Shown one piece after another: positions 11,480-25,600 of a stretch of DNA of 64,000 nt; the first letter of the stretch is position 1, and every line of letters starts with the position of its first letter. A model generated the notes under the pieces. That model was not told where the DNA came from. It made no database searches and worked only from the letters and a program-made list of their open reading frames with translations. The stretch spans positions 1 through 64,000 of the forward strand of contig JAQGBZ010000023.1 of assembly GCA_034687125.1 (NCBI GenBank), given 5' to 3'. A program made the translations under genes and the position numbers. The stretch is from Neelides folsomi. Lineage: Eukaryota > Arthropoda > Collembola > Neelipleona > Neelidae.

Positions 11480-14400
11480 TATAAACATGCTGCAATTTTC
11501 TGATCGAACTTTTATTTAGCTTATTAATCTGAGCTTTCATCTAGTCTAGATAGAACAATAAGTTATTCATATTATAAAAAGTATCTTGATAAGAATCACG
11601 ATGGCTCATTTTTTCAATTTGTCGGGTGGAAGTTATTTAAAGCAGTTTAAAATTGCGTTCATTGTTGAAGTTGGGTAAGAATTGAGGGGGGTTGGGGAAT
11701 TTGTTAGAGAAAAGGGAGGAAATTGGAAGACAAGTTTGAGTTTCCAAGTTGTGTGTAAGAAAGGAGGACAAAAGGAGTTGTTAAAACTGAATTCAGCTTC
11801 GCCAACTTCCTTCCAACTTACTCACAAATCCACTCTATTCATTCTCAACCCTATTTAGGAATGAATCAAAGATGGAAATGAGCTATAAACCCGGTGCTGC
11901 TCATTCTCTCACATTGTTAAAACCCACCCGGGTTGTTTGGGATTTGCGGTTTTCCTCCTCGTAATCACCTCACGGGCTCCGTAATTATGAAAACACTGAC
12001 AACCCAATTGATCCGCATTCTTCAGTCCTATTCACCCCGTCCACCCGCATTTTCCAATCTCAATTAAAGGCCTAAATTGTATTTTAAACCTAATTTAACT
12101 TGAAAATCCTGTTAAACTCAATTTCCCTCCTGTCCGAGAAATGAGAAATAAATTGGACATCCAATTTTACCGAGATTCGTCACATAAACAATTTAACAAG
12201 ACGTCACGCTCAATAATTCATTTAAACTTGATCTATAGTACTCTGAACAAGAATAAAACACGAATCGAGTAATTGGATGATCCAAAAGGCGATTTTATAT
12301 TTTCAAAACCAAATGCGTTTACGCCTTCAAATTTCCGAAATTGGCGGCGTAATTGACATTCTCTAAAAGAAATTTCAATTTGGAGAAAAGTGATTTTGAA
12401 AGGGAGCGATGGAGGTGATGGGAAGAAGAAGACGTCAATGGAGATTGAACGAAAGAGATGAAGACAACGTGGAGGGAAGAATCATTCAATTTTCTCAAAA
12501 TAAAATTCTCAAATTGACGCGAAGGTGAGGGAAAGGAAGTTGGGGATTTCCCATTCACCTCCCCCATCATTTCAAGTTTTTTTCAAGGAGAGAGGATTTT
12601 CAATCGTTTAATAAAATACTCAATTTCTCATCTCCTTTTAAAACTAGAGGAGTTGAAGAGATCTCAACTTTTTCCTCAAGACCTTGTTGGGAATGGAGCG
12701 AGGAAGTGAAGTTAAGGGTCTGTTTATTTGTCCAAATAAAACTCATCGACCAGGGAGTGCGATGGGAGGAATGTCTTTAGAAAATCGTTGGAATCTTGAT
12801 CGACATTTGCCCCACTCTGCTGCGATTGAGCTTAGAATTGACAATGAACCAGAGTTCAAATGGGAAAATTAAAACTTCCACATCCAACCTCTGCCCCAAT
12901 TCACTCTGACACTGATGAGTCCCACTTGATTGTAAAGTCAATCTTAATCCAACACCCTGGATTTAAACCCAAAAGACAAATCAAATTGGGCCGTGTTGTA
13001 ATTTAATTTTTTTTTTAAATATTACAATTTAACTTTTTTATCATAAAGTTAGATTTCTTTTTACTGGTATTTTTTGTTCGTTATTTTTTTATTTTTCATT
13101 TTCAATCCTGAATCTTTATATGGATTTTATATCTTAATCTCATACCATATGTATTAAACCTATTATATTTATAAAATAAGTAAATGAGGAGTTTCCTGGA
13201 AGTGTGAAGGGAAATGGCCTGAGGATCTCTAGACATTTCTCATGAGGAAATAAAAGGCCACCACACATGTAAATGTAGGAACATGGAAAATTGTAGAGTT
13301 GTGTAAGGTGAAAGGAAGCGAAACATTCAGAAGATTGATAGCTCCAGGGTCCAATAAATCCCTCTTCGCCTTTTTGGATCATCAAGGAGGTCAGGGAAAT
13401 TTTGGTCCTATCACTTCCAATAATATAATTTAACTATGATTTAAATATACTTTCGCTATTCCTTATATTCATTTTCCTTAACAATATATATTGCTCTTCT
13501 AACTCCCGTATTTGCATATAGTCCTTTAATGCACGGTTGGCTGTTTTCAATTGCCCTCAAGTGTTTTGGAATATTCGAAGCAACGGGTCGTTGAAGTGAA
13601 ATTAAATGAATAAATAGGGAAGTCGATTGGAATTTTCTTATTTGCTTAAAAGCATACCTACTCTTTAAAATTCATCCTTATATTTTTCATTTAAAAATCA
13701 AAAATTCATTTAAAAAAATTTATATTTGTCGATATCTCAAATTAATTATATTATATTACAAGCTTACGTATTACATAATATACATACATTGTTCAAGATA
13801 TGAAAAATAGTAACAAGGGAATAATTGAATAATTCACAGGGACTTAACTATTGAAATTACATTCGTAGTATTAATAATTTAATGAAAATTTAAAAATAAT
13901 TTATTTGATGCACACATATTATTTTTATTACAATGTAAGCATGAAACTTCCTGAGAATTCAAATCTGTCCAAATGAACTCAAATAAGAATTTTAGGTCAA
14001 AGAATAAAAAATATGTAAATTTTAAATATTTTTCTTCATTGAACGTTATGTAGATCTTTGAGTTGGGCTGAATATGTGAAGATGTTTGTAAAGTAATGTT
14101 GAGCCCGCGGAGGTTAGGAGATATTGAGTTAAAAAGAACCGTTTTCGATCGAGGGGTGAGAGACAAGGAGAAATCAATAAAATCCCGGTGTGAAATTAGC
14201 TCAACTCGGTCTCTCCATATCTATCATATGAGTTTATTCACTGTTGCTTTCAATTCCAACTTTTCGCATGAACCCTTCATGGAGATCCGCCGGGGTAGGA
14301 GATAAAACCGAATGAACCCGAGGAGACAAAAGGCTGAAAATATCAATTGGTTTCAATGTGGGTTAAAGGAGTTTCTTCATTACGTGCAGGAGTTGGAAAT

Positions 14401-17400
14401 GAGCGGATGAATTTCAACCTTCTGATTCCATTAACAAAAAAACCATTTAATCCAAACTGGATCAAAAATACAAAAAATTCGCCAATAAAACTAATAGGAT
14501 AAAAAGTCATTAGCTTTAAGTTTATAAATATAAAAACAGTAATTTAAAAAAAGTGTGGAAATGGGGAAATGGATATAAAATGTATAGAAAAATAAAAGAG
14601 ATAAGTGGAAAGAAGGTGAAGAAAAGAAGGTAATCAAAATATTTTGTGTAAAATAAAACGGAAGTGGTGGGAGAGTAATTCGCTTTTATCTTTCCCGTGC
14701 AGTGGAACAAAAGTGGAATTTCTTGGCTGCTAAAAGTTTTTCTCTCCTCTTTGCGGATTCAATTGACAGGGCGATAGCATGTTGTTCTTTGACCAACTTT
14801 TCCCCATTACCAAAACTATCCGAATCACCTCAAATGAGCGGGATAATATGTATAAATATAGGAGGAAAAAAACTTCATAAATAACCTATGGGAGGATTTT
14901 CGAAATGAAAGTTTATCTTTGATTTTTACTCGGAGGAAATTTGAAATAAAATATACAACCAAGTTTGGGCAAACTTACGACAGCGGTGAATGAAAAACAT
15001 TTCTTGGAGAACAAACTTTCCTTATTTTATACATGCGAAAGCAGAATATGAATATTTTACGTGAAACTGGAGATGTGTGAGGGAATGTGGAGTTACAGAT
15101 GGGGAGTTGAATACACTTTCATTACCAATTCAAGACTTTTCCCTCAAATGAAAATATTTTCTTAACTCCATGCGTGTACTTGTACTCAAATAACTTTCAT
15201 TGCCTTTTATAATAAAAACTTAATATAAAAAGTGCAAAAGTTGAGCCAATTCAAATAACACGCAAAAGACTCAAATTGACCAACTTACCTTCAAAATAAA
15301 AATACAAACATTATGTTACAAGTAACAAGTAAACTCAGGAATTATTAATAAAATAGAACTTTTGAAAACGAAGACATAATTTACGCACGTGCTTTGTTAA
15401 ATTATGTAAATAAAAAAAGTTCGTATACAATTACATTTTATGTATAAAGTGAACAATGTATCTACATACTATACCAATATAATATTATGTAAAGGAAAAT
15501 TTTGAGAGCGAATTTTGATAATAAACGTTGAATTTGAGTAATTTAATAATTTCTATCCTTGAATAAAAAAGTTAATGAGTTGGAAATATTGTAAAGGGAG
15601 CCATGCGTATTAAATAACCAATAATAGTCATTGTAATCATCAACCGGAAAATTGCGAACTGAAAGTAGAGATGAAAATCCAATGAAGATTGTTTGAGTCA
15701 AAGGAGAAATGAGCTCATCTCGCTCCTGTCAGACATCCGAGGGGAAATCTCATTAGGATGAATATTCTGTTCGTGACTATTAACGAACAACGGCATTTGG
15801 CTCCACTCATAAATATATACAACCAGATTCATCCAACAACGTTGATCCGGCTAATCAACTTCATAAATTTTTCAATCTATTAGAATCATTCCAGATTCCA
15901 TTTCTATGATTAAGCACTTTTAATTATACAACCTGCAATTAAGAAACAACACAATTTTGAGAAAGACAACTCACAGCAATTTTGAAGAACATTATAAAGT
16001 TGGAATTTCAAGGATTTTGGAGTTTTCAAGTTTTTCAGGGTTTTCAGTTTTGGGATCTTGGATCTTTTCTAAGTTTTGTATTATTTTAGGTTTTGGATCT
16101 TTGGAAGATTTTCCGCGCTTTTAGACTTTTATTTTGGATTTTTGAAAGTTTTGGGTGTTTGGTGGAGTTTAACGTATAGTAGTATTTAAGGAATGGTTTG
16201 AAAATAGGAAATTTGTGGATATAATGAAGCTCATCTTTAGAATTGGGAGAGAGATGTTCTCAAGTGGGGCTTAGGAAATGAGTAAAATTTGTGTAATCTC
16301 CCGAGTTTTAATTGGAAGTCGGGAGAGAAAAGGTCAAAGGAAGAATAACACTTTCCTCATATAGACACCTTTTGAAGATGAAAAGGTCTTTTATTATTAT
16401 GATGGTAGGATGGGGAAGTTGACATGGCTCAAAGGCATTTCTTTTTCACCTTCTTTGCCAAACTTGAAATTAGCGACAATGACGTCTTGTCCGCTCAATA
16501 TGCCTTGGCGAGATTCCCCAACTTTTACCATCTCCTTATCGTCTTTCTTATTTCTTATACCCAATGGGTTATCTTCCGCCTTCAATTCACCCAATTTAAC
16601 TTCATCCACTTCACGCCCAGATGAAGACCGTCAGTTCAACTCAGTCAGTTTCAATTTCACAAACTTTTTAATTTGATTTTCAATCTTAACAAATTTTAAA
16701 CTTCTTCCACTCACTCTCAGCCAAGAAGTCTTCAAGGGGATTAATTGATTCATATTTAGATAATTCCACATTGTTTTAATGAACCGTGCCTTTTAATTAT
16801 TTTAACAATTATTATTTGTAATTATCCATTAAAATAATCATAGAAAAGAAAAAAGCGTAGAGTATTGTACCATACAAATAACCTATGTGATTTCCACAAC
16901 CTCTTTAGTATGCATTTTATGTTAATGACTTAATTAAAGTTAGTTAGAAAAATACTAATGTACTCATTAAGATATTGAATATGCAATCAAGATCGAAAAT
17001 TCTGTATCGAATATATCAAAGTTCAAATGAGATTTTCCAAGAGAAAGGAAAGCGTGGAAGCGGAGAGGAATTCATTTTAGTGGATCAATTGTAATCTTTA
17101 GTGGAAATCTGAAAGATGCTTTGTGTCCCATTGGCTGCCCTTTTAAAGAACCTGTAAATTTCATATGCCAACATGGATCCTTCACGCTCCAATGAATTCT
17201 TATTCTCTTTCACTTTCATCCAAACATTTTAGAAGTGAAGGTGTTGGTTCCAAGACCTGCCTTTAAACAACTTACCTATATTAAAATGCCGATAATAGAA
17301 TATATATAGAAAATCTCTCTACGATAAATATAGTAGCGATAAATATTATTTTTCTGAAGAACTGTATGAATGCATATGCCATACTATACAATTATGTATA

Positions 17401-20371
17401 GTTATTCTCATACAATATAATAAACAAGATATAATACAGATATAATGTATATCATGCGAATATATGAGAACTGTATGAATTTTGTATGAGAACTGTGTCA
17501 AAATTGTGTTAAAAGAACTGTACACGAAATATTATGTAGTAGATATATTTTGTATATTATGTACCACGAGTACATTTAAGTTAGTGAGCAGAACTGGAAT
17601 AGTGAAACTGGTGAAAATAAATGCGAGTGATGGGAAAGGATAATGTATACCTAATATGTATAGCATATCTTCATATTAGCATGAGCCACGAGACATTTAT
17701 TGCTAATGGAATGTGAGATCTATTTAGCCCTTCATATCCACAGTTTTAATTCCCGAGAATTTCATTAACGCCCTTCCACATCGAGAAGGTTTATTAAGTA
17801 ACTTTTGGTGTCATCTATAAAGAATGCTTAGGCGGAAATGAATCATCATCATTTCTTACCTTCATTAATTCCTCCAATCCTCCTAAAGGAACTCGAGTGG
17901 GAAATTGAAGCCGATTTTCATTTTCTTCCTCCGCCAAAACTTATCCCGTCTTATAAACTTTTCAACGATTTCGAGGCACATTAATATAAGAAAAAGACCT
18001 TAGTTTATGAACACTTCTTACAATATTGTGAATAAATTAAAAAGTTTGGCATGAATCGTGCTAATTGCATTTATAAAACAAAGTTAACATTTGGAAAATT
18101 TTCTTATAAGAATTTACATACAGATCCATAGTGTTATATAATTGAGAAAATTTAGATGAATTAGGATGAATTTATTGAGAATTGTATTTCGTATGTAAAG
18201 GTTCGAAATTCCGCATCACATCAAGATTCAGCTCAGAGGAATCCGAGGGGAAGAATTTAATGGAATTTTATGGAAAGGCGCATGAAATTGTGTGAACAAT
18301 TAAAACTCAATTAAGGACATTCGGAGGACTTTATTGTCTTGTTTCGGAGAAAATGTAATTTAGCCACAGAGAGAAATAGAAAATAACATTTCTTTTAACA
18401 TTCATTTTCACTACAATCTCCTAATTGAACAAATTCTACGGTTTGCATTCACTTTGCGACGTAACAATTAACTTCATTATTATTGACCGTGTTTAAAATT
18501 TATGCTCATTCTAATTAAACAATTAATTAACCAAATAGATATTTTAAAAACCACACATTGAATTCACAAACCCAACTAGAATTTAATAATTATAATTTCA
18601 ATTAAATAATTCATTAAGCGCATCAAAATATCAATTAGTTTAACAATTAAGATACCAACTTTGAACAATTAATTGATAAATTAACGATTAAATACATAAT
18701 ACTTAAATTAATCCTCATTTAAAAGATTTATGCTTAAAAATTATTAAATTAAAAACATTTAGGCAAAGGTACTTTGATAATTAAATTTAAGTTACATAAA
18801 ATGTCACTCCTTTCATGTTCACTTAATTGTTAAATAGTACACGTATTTTCTCTTTAAATCTTCCTACGGGGGAAATTCCCTTTGAGACTCCGCTGCCCCA
18901 TGGAATATATGCATTTAATAAACTCTTGATTCATCTTCACTAACGAGGGAATAATTTCAATCTGCTCGAAGACATTTGTAGATTTTAATTATTAATTATT
19001 GTTATTTTATTTTGTGTGGGGTTGAAATGAACGGTTTTCCTTTCGGCGGAGGAATTCAAAAGGCGAGTCGACAAAGGGGCTCTTTTTGTCGGCTCTCCTT
19101 TCCTTCCTTTCATAAATGGGGATTTAATCCGCTTTTAACAATTCTCAACCCTTTGAAGCACTCTTAGATTGGGCTGTTATTAATTATCTTTTTAATTAGT
19201 TGATCTATTAATTTAATCGAGTTTTAATTCATTAATTCAATTAACTCCATCTCAATTTTACAACTAATTAGTTATTAAGAAGTTAGCAATGATTAATTTA
19301 TTAATTTTATATTAAAGGAATACAAGAGACGTTTCTCCATGAACTCGTAGCCAATATGTTCGAAGAATTTGAACAACTATGAATATTGAACTTTCCAATT
19401 TACAAGTTCAAACCCTCTCCATAAATATGTATGTATTTATATGATGAATTTTAAACTTTTCAGTACATGTTTAGAATTTATAATGATCATTATTAATTAT
19501 ATTTGATTTAAATGGTAAAGAGTGTTCAAGATTTGATTAAGTTTACCGTGTCATTCGTATACCCTATTTCAATATTTATTCCCAAACATCACTTCATTCA
19601 TCAAAGTACACTAACTTTAAGTCCATATTGAAGGACATCATACGTTATATACAATTTTATAAACAAATAAAAAATGCATTTTAATTAATCTTTTAGCAAA
19701 TTCTACACTTTCTTTCCTTAATCAAACTCCTCAAATAATTAATTTATTTATAAAGTTAAATATCCACAATATTGTTTTCTTTAATCACGGTAGCCTATCA
19801 ATTCGTTATTAGTTTATTATAGTCTTCAATGTTCAGTTAGATAAATCATTTTTATAATATATTTGAGTTAAAATAAATATTTTCTATTCTAACTTGTAGG
19901 TAGCGTAAAGACAAAAACTGATAATTATTTGAACAACGTCAAACTGAATAATTAAAGTTTCAATATAATTTTAACTATTTTTTATTTCATTTTATATGAA
20001 CGGAACTAATAGTAAGTAAGAAATAATTCCGTTTATACACATTGCATGAATAAAATGAACATTTGGATAGCATTAAAAGATCTTGATAATTTAGGAAAAT
20101 TCTCCACGGGTAAACTCTTCATTGAAAATTGTAATTAATTAAACATTCAGGCTCATTCAATCTTTATCCAAAGTAGAGTACATATTTAAATATTATAATT
20201 TTAGACTTATGTGTAATTGGATCTATGTATGTATAATTACGTATTGTAAATAGCAGGTAACAATATCAGCACAATCCTCTCTACCTTTTGAGTCCTTCGG
20301 AGCTCGGAAGTCGTTCATAATTGAAGATATGACTTTAATGATTCCTTTCTGATTTCCCCAAGTGCGCCCAT
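11480..20371. other. Nine-kilobase gene-poor stretch downstream of the muscarinic receptor
   Basis: No gene is supported. It probably includes the 3' UTR of the receptor gene at its right end. Items that stand out are a T/G-rich tract (about 15965-16180) and a region open on both strands (16397-16676); both are discussed as findings. A 59-residue frame from an ATG at 12693 (MERGSEVKGLFICPNKTHR at its start) looks somewhat protein-like but has no splice sites or known family. Confidence 0.5.
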
Positions 20372-22687
20372 TCAAGTCATATGGAGATCTCCCTTCATGA
20401 TTCGCGTAAAAGTCTTTTTGAACTGCTGGTTGGCCATAGCATAGCAAAATGGATTAATCGGGCTGTTGGCGTAGCAGAGGAAGTAAGCAAACATATATAC
20501 ATGGGAATTGATGCATCCACAAAATCCTTCGATCATGGCCAAGATGTGATACGGAGTCCAGCAGATGACAAAAGCCCCTAAAATGAACGAAATCGTCCTG
20601 AGGGCCTTTCTCGCTCGATTCTCACTCTTCGACTTTTGTCTCCCTTCCTTGTTCTTCTTCTTCCTCTTGTTGATCCGCTTCCCAATGCTTTTCACTAAAC
20701 TCCGCGACTTTTTCTCCTCCGGTTCCTCTTTCTCTTCAGTGGGAACTGCAGAGGAAACCGGAGCGGCGGCAATTTCAATCCTCTCTTCATTCTTCTTCTC
20801 CACTTCAATCCGCGTTTCAGCCAAAGGACCCTTCTCGGGGGAAATTACAACCCGGGAAGATTTTCTTACTGAGATGGCCGGGGGAATTTCTTCTTTTTTA
20901 ACCGCCGAGGCTCTCGGAGGCGGGTCGGGGAAATTTGGTAAAACGGGATCTTCCTCTTCAGGAGATTGGGCTTCACAGAGAGAAGGCTGATGATTGAAAT
21001 TTTCCCGGGATTGTCTCCGTGAGGGTTCTTTGACCTGGGCTGGGGAAAGTGAAGAAGGACGTCGGTTATTGCTCATTCGATCATGATGAGAATCAATATG
21101 AGGATCATTATGAGAATCTTCGTAATGGTGAGAATTTGAAATTCGGCGTTTTCGACCATCATCAGAATGAGGACAAATGGAACCTACGTCACTCCATCCG
21201 CTATGTTCAGCATTTGCATAAGGAGCTGGTGGATGGGCAGGGCGGCAGGGAACCACGCCATGGCAACAAAAAGATTTGACTGAATGACTCGATCCGCTCT
21301 TTGACACGCAGGGACAATTCGACTTGGATGTGGAATGATTGTCAGGGGGCATTTGGAGTTGAGTGAGCATCGCCTGTTGGAGGAGGATTTGCTGTTGTTG
21401 GATGAGCAACTGCTGTTGGAGCTGATGAATGAGGGGAACCGTGGTTTGGTGATTCGTGTTCGGCGACAAGTTTTGCTGTTGGACGATGAGGATTTGGCGG
21501 ATCAGGTTTTGTAATTGAGATTGCCAATTCCCCTCAGTTTCGAAAACCGACGGAGGCGGAGTGGGAGATTCAATCGTGATGGAAGAATCGTCCATGTAGC
21601 GAAAATCCCCCGTGTCGAGGAAGGAGAGATGCGAAAGGACTGAATTTCTTTTCTCCTCTGTGGCATTATGGTCCAAGAACGTCGCAACCATGTCTAGTAA
21701 TGGGACATGGGGACCGCTGCCACCGGATTTGTTTGAACCACCACCACTTCCTTCGCCGGTTTTAGATCCACTGCCACCTATATCACCCAAACTACCTGGG
21801 CCACCAGTGCCACCAAAACCACCGCCGAGACCTCCACCACCTGTGAGGGTAGCGGTGGAAGAGGGTGTTGACCCTTTTGTATCCTTATTGTCATCGATGA
21901 GGAATTGGGGAACAGCGGGCAAATTCTTTTCCAACGATCCGGGCAAATAAAAATTCCCTTCTCCCCGTGACATCATGCTCATCTTCCTGATGCTGAAATT
22001 GTCATCAAAGAGAGCTTCCTCCGAGGGCGAGAAAGAGAGTTTCGGGTATTGAATTCCGCTGATATTTGAATTTGAGCGGTCTTTGCCTAATTCCTGCGAA
22101 TCGCATGGACGCTCCAAAGCCAAACCGTTCACGATCGTGACAATGTTCAACACGCGGCCTTCGAGTATTGGCTGCTCGGCATTAACCTCCTCGATCGAAT
22201 TCTCGTCCCGAAGTGCTTGGGTTTTCTCCTTAATTGCTAAAGTTTGGGGCGGGAGGATTTTCCTGGAAGTTGAGGAAGGACCGGAGGAAGAAGAGCCACC
22301 GGCATAATTACTCGTTCCCTCACCTGAGCTCCCGCCCGGCTTTTCATTCTCGTAAAAGTGAGGAGGCGGCGGAGGGAAATCTTCGAATTCGGAAGGAGAA
22401 AAATGAGAAGGTTCGGGACGATGGTGGTGATGGGTTTTATGATGATGTTTTGCAGAGACAGGTGATTTGATATTTCCTTTGCTCGCACTCCGCTTACCGC
22501 CTTTTGGGCCAATGACGACGGAGGAGAGTTCAGGAATGTTGGTGAGATCTTGGCTCCGCTTTCCCCCACGGTCTTTCTTTTTCCTCGTGGCCAGAGACGT
22601 GGATTCCTCGTCCGAGTCGAAGGCAGGACTTGAGGATCGCTCCGTATCCGCCTTCTTGTCCGAACCTGTCAACTCAGCACTCGTGCC
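20372..22687 (-). CDS. mAChR-B: Muscarinic receptor coding exon 3 (third loop, TM6, TM7, C-terminus)
   Basis: 2316 nt starting after the acceptor GGTATTTTTCCAG and ending at TGA. It encodes residues 338-1108. Most of it is third intracellular loop: acidic and Ser-rich patches, His clusters (HHHKTHHHH), a long Gly/Ser tract, Gln-rich stretches (QQQQILLQQ) and a very basic end ([14 protein letters not shown]) next to TM6. TM6 begins at about residue 1032, followed by TM7 and a short tail ending KGDLHMT. The open frame extends upstream to an ATG at 22702, but those five codons are intron sequence. Confidence 0.92.
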   Translation of the reverse strand, partial: GTSAELTGSDKKADTERSSSPAFDSDEESTSLATRKKKDRGGKRSQDLTNIPELSSVVIGPKGGKRSASKGNIKSPVSAKHHHKTHHHHRPEPSHFSPSEFEDFPPPPPHFYENEKPGGSSGEGTSNYAGGSSSSGPSSTSRKILPPQTLAIKEKTQALRDENSIEEVNAEQPILEGRVLNIVTIVNGLALERPCDSQELGKDRSNSNISGIQYPKLSFSPSEEALFDDNFSIRKMSMMSRGEGNFYLPGSLEKNLPAVPQFLIDDNKDTKGSTPSSTATLTGGGGLGGGFGGTGGPGSLGDIGGSGSKTGEGSGGGSNKSGGSGPHVPLLDMVATFLDHNATEEKRNSVLSHLSFLDTGDFRYMDDSSITIESPTPPPSVFETEGNWQSQLQNLIRQILIVQQQNLSPNTNHQTTVPLIHQLQQQLLIQQQQILLQQAMLTQLQMPPDNHSTSKSNCPCVSKSGSSHSVKSFCCHGVVPCRPAHPPAPYANAEHSGWSDVGSICPHSDDGRKRRISNSHHYEDSHNDPHIDSHHDRMSNNRRPSSLSPAQVKEPSRRQSRENFNHQPSLCEAQSPEEEDPVLPNFPDPPPRASAVKKEEIPPAISVRKSSRVVISPEKGPLAETRIEVEKKNEERIEIAAAPVSSAVPTEEKEEPEEKKSRSLVKSIGKRINKRKKKNKEGRQKSKSENRARKALRTISFILGAFVICWTPYHILAMIEGFCGCINSHVYMFAYFLCYANSPINPFCYAMANQQFKKTFTRIMKGDLHMT

Positions 22688-25600
22688 CTGGAAAAATACC
22701 AACTTTATTCACACTCCATTTTCACACTCCCATCACCGTATTCATACATACCAATACTATGGAGGTATTATACGGCATATGAGTGCATGTCATACCTAAT
22801 ATACCTGGTATACATACATAGTATAAGGTGTATAAGTAAAAGTTGGGGAAAGTTTGACGATATTTTAATAGAAAACTTATTTGATAAATGCTGTGCTGGA
22901 AAATGGATATATTTTTTGTTACATAATATACGTATAATCAAACTTATAATCATATCATTCAATAATATAAATATTATTGTAAATAGTAAGTATAAGTTAT
23001 TTTAACAAACATATTTATAATACCTATACGTATCGTAAAAAATATGATACATTACGTATAGGTATAATACAGATGTATGTTTATTATTTTACTTTTGGCC
23101 AAATCTTCCAAATAAAATCTTCCAAAAGATGTTTTATGAAGTATTAACATTGCATGGGATAAATTCACACTTTGTTTTATGTTTTACGATAAGTGAACTG
23201 AACACGGCAAGTTGTGTTTAAGCCCTCCATAAAATGAATAATGAAGGGGGCCATGAATGAGCGAAGGAGCAAGTGAAGGTCGGAGGAAAGATTGAAAAAG
23301 AGTCGTAAAGGGAGGTCTTTAAATGAGAGATTTGTTCAACGACTCCTCGGACGTCTCTTATTATTAAAAACCTTTCCTAGCTAATCCGCCCATTCATTCC
23401 TTCTTCAAGTCATGTAAAAGGCTCGAACAAACGAGGTTGGAAACGAGGTTTGGAAATGAAACTCTCATGAGAGTGTGAATGGGATCGTATTATTTCCATA
23501 TGCATTTATGTGAACTAAATGTATACATTACTCTCTACACTTCCATGACCCTTGGCTCATTAGGACTGAAGCAGTTTGTAATTTTGGAAATAGTTGGTTT
23601 AATATTAACGGAGAATGTTCATAAATAGAAAGTGATCTTTGAGTTCCGCCGTGGGCCGTAGAAGAACAGAAGTCTCTTTTTATTTCCTTGCTTATCCGAA
23701 TCAACTTCAACTTTCTCCTATATACCAAGGATGAGCCTCTGGAAGAAAAGTGAACTAAATGATTTTCTTTCAAATGGAACTAAACAACTCATTTGTATGC
23801 AAGAGGCGATACATTTTAGGAAATGCATAAAAAGGTAAATTCCACATAAGAACTTCCCATCACTCAACCAAATGTCTTGAACTCTCATATAATTATGTAT
23901 CCTATGCATAAATAGTATATTATATGAAATATTTCTATTATGTTAAATCTTTTGTTAAATAAAAAACTCTTGTAAACTTTATAAACATTACATAAATATG
24001 TTTAATACAATTATAATAATGTTGTCTTTATTATGTTACATAAAATACCTATGATTTTCAACACGATACCTAAATTGAATAAAACGTAAAATGTTTAAAA
24101 TTAGAGTAATTTTTAATTTTAGTAAACGGTTAGATAAGAAAAATAAATTGAATAAATACGCATAAAAATGTTGAGTAATTTGTAAAAATGGAGAAACCAT
24201 TTAAGTACATCGTTAATTATGTATTGCATATTGAAGAAACAAGGATGAAGAAGCAAGCAGAATTTTAAAGACTGGAATGTACAAAATCCGGGACCATTTC
24301 TCTGCTTCAACGATTTCTCTATTCTGTGACTATTTCCTTTCTTCAATACTTATACAATACGTTTCTCCTATGTACCTGCATATACTGTTAATTTTATATT
24401 ATAATAGAATAACAAACATATTGTTTAATACACCTACAATGCATAACATATACCTACTACTTACATAATATTGTATGTTAACTATAGTATAGGTGGTTAA
24501 AATACAAACTTAGAACAGGTGTTGCATAGCATACATATGTACATAAGTGCATGTAATTGCAGCATATAATAAGTAAACTGTGTGATAATTAAATACATAT
24601 AACATGTATTTAAGTGATAAGAAGTCTAAGATTTAAAGGTACGCTTGTGAACTCCCAACACCTTTCTTTTAAGGAATCAAAATTCATTCCAATTGCCTTT
24701 TCTCGTGCTCACTTGAAATTTCAATTAACGACTCTCTCTCTGCCCTTCAACTTCAATCCAATTCAATTAGGATTTAACTGAGTTAAAGGGCCAGAATTTA
24801 TCCTTCTCCTCCCTTCACCTGAGCTCAAATGCTCCACCGTCGAATAACAAATGAGTCAATTATTCATCAATTCAAATGAAGGGAATATGTGTGTAAAAAT
24901 CCCTTAATTATTTAAAGATTAATGAATGGAAGGAAAGGAGGAAATGACGGAGTGGTTTTGACATCTAATCGAATTCCTATAAACCACTTGAAAAATCCTT
25001 CGGGTCGCACTTCCACCTTCGCACGCTTTCACCACACACACATGAACATGAGGTCTATAACTACAAAGGGAAAAACGATGTGTATAAAATATGAGCTAAT
25101 GTATTAATACGGTAGATTGATATATTGTATATAAAAATGATGGATCTTGTATAATATGTAGTTGTAACATTGGAAAGGAGTTATTATCAATATATATAAA
25201 GAGTGGTGGCGTTATAATGATAAATCTTAGGAAGTAAGTAGCTGTCAGTTAAGTCAACCAAGGTCTTTCTCCCCTTCCCTACATTCCCATTTGATGAAAG
25301 GAACAGGTGCGGATTGAAATGGAGGAAATGGGGACGGTGACAAAAGGAGATCCAAGATATGACAACTCCCAACACTCACTTTCAATTTTCCATTTATTTG
25401 TTTATTTTTATCAAGAAACCTTCAGCGTTCAATATTGGAAAATATCCTTATTGATATTTATGCTTTCACTTTTTGTTTATTCACTTTTTAAGCTCTTTTA
25501 ATACTCTTGTATTTAATAAAGACAAAAGTAAATAAACTTAAACTTAATACCAAAAAACTAACTTTAAAAGTCTCATCTTATTGTTATTATTAAATAAAAT

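Noticed and set aside
20565-20990. 141-codon plus-strand frame, with others at 21612-21950 and 22467-22799
   Set aside because: All lie antisense within the GC-rich third-loop exon of the muscarinic receptor; repetitive Gly/Ser/Pro codons leave the other frames open. No independent start, splice or domain evidence.
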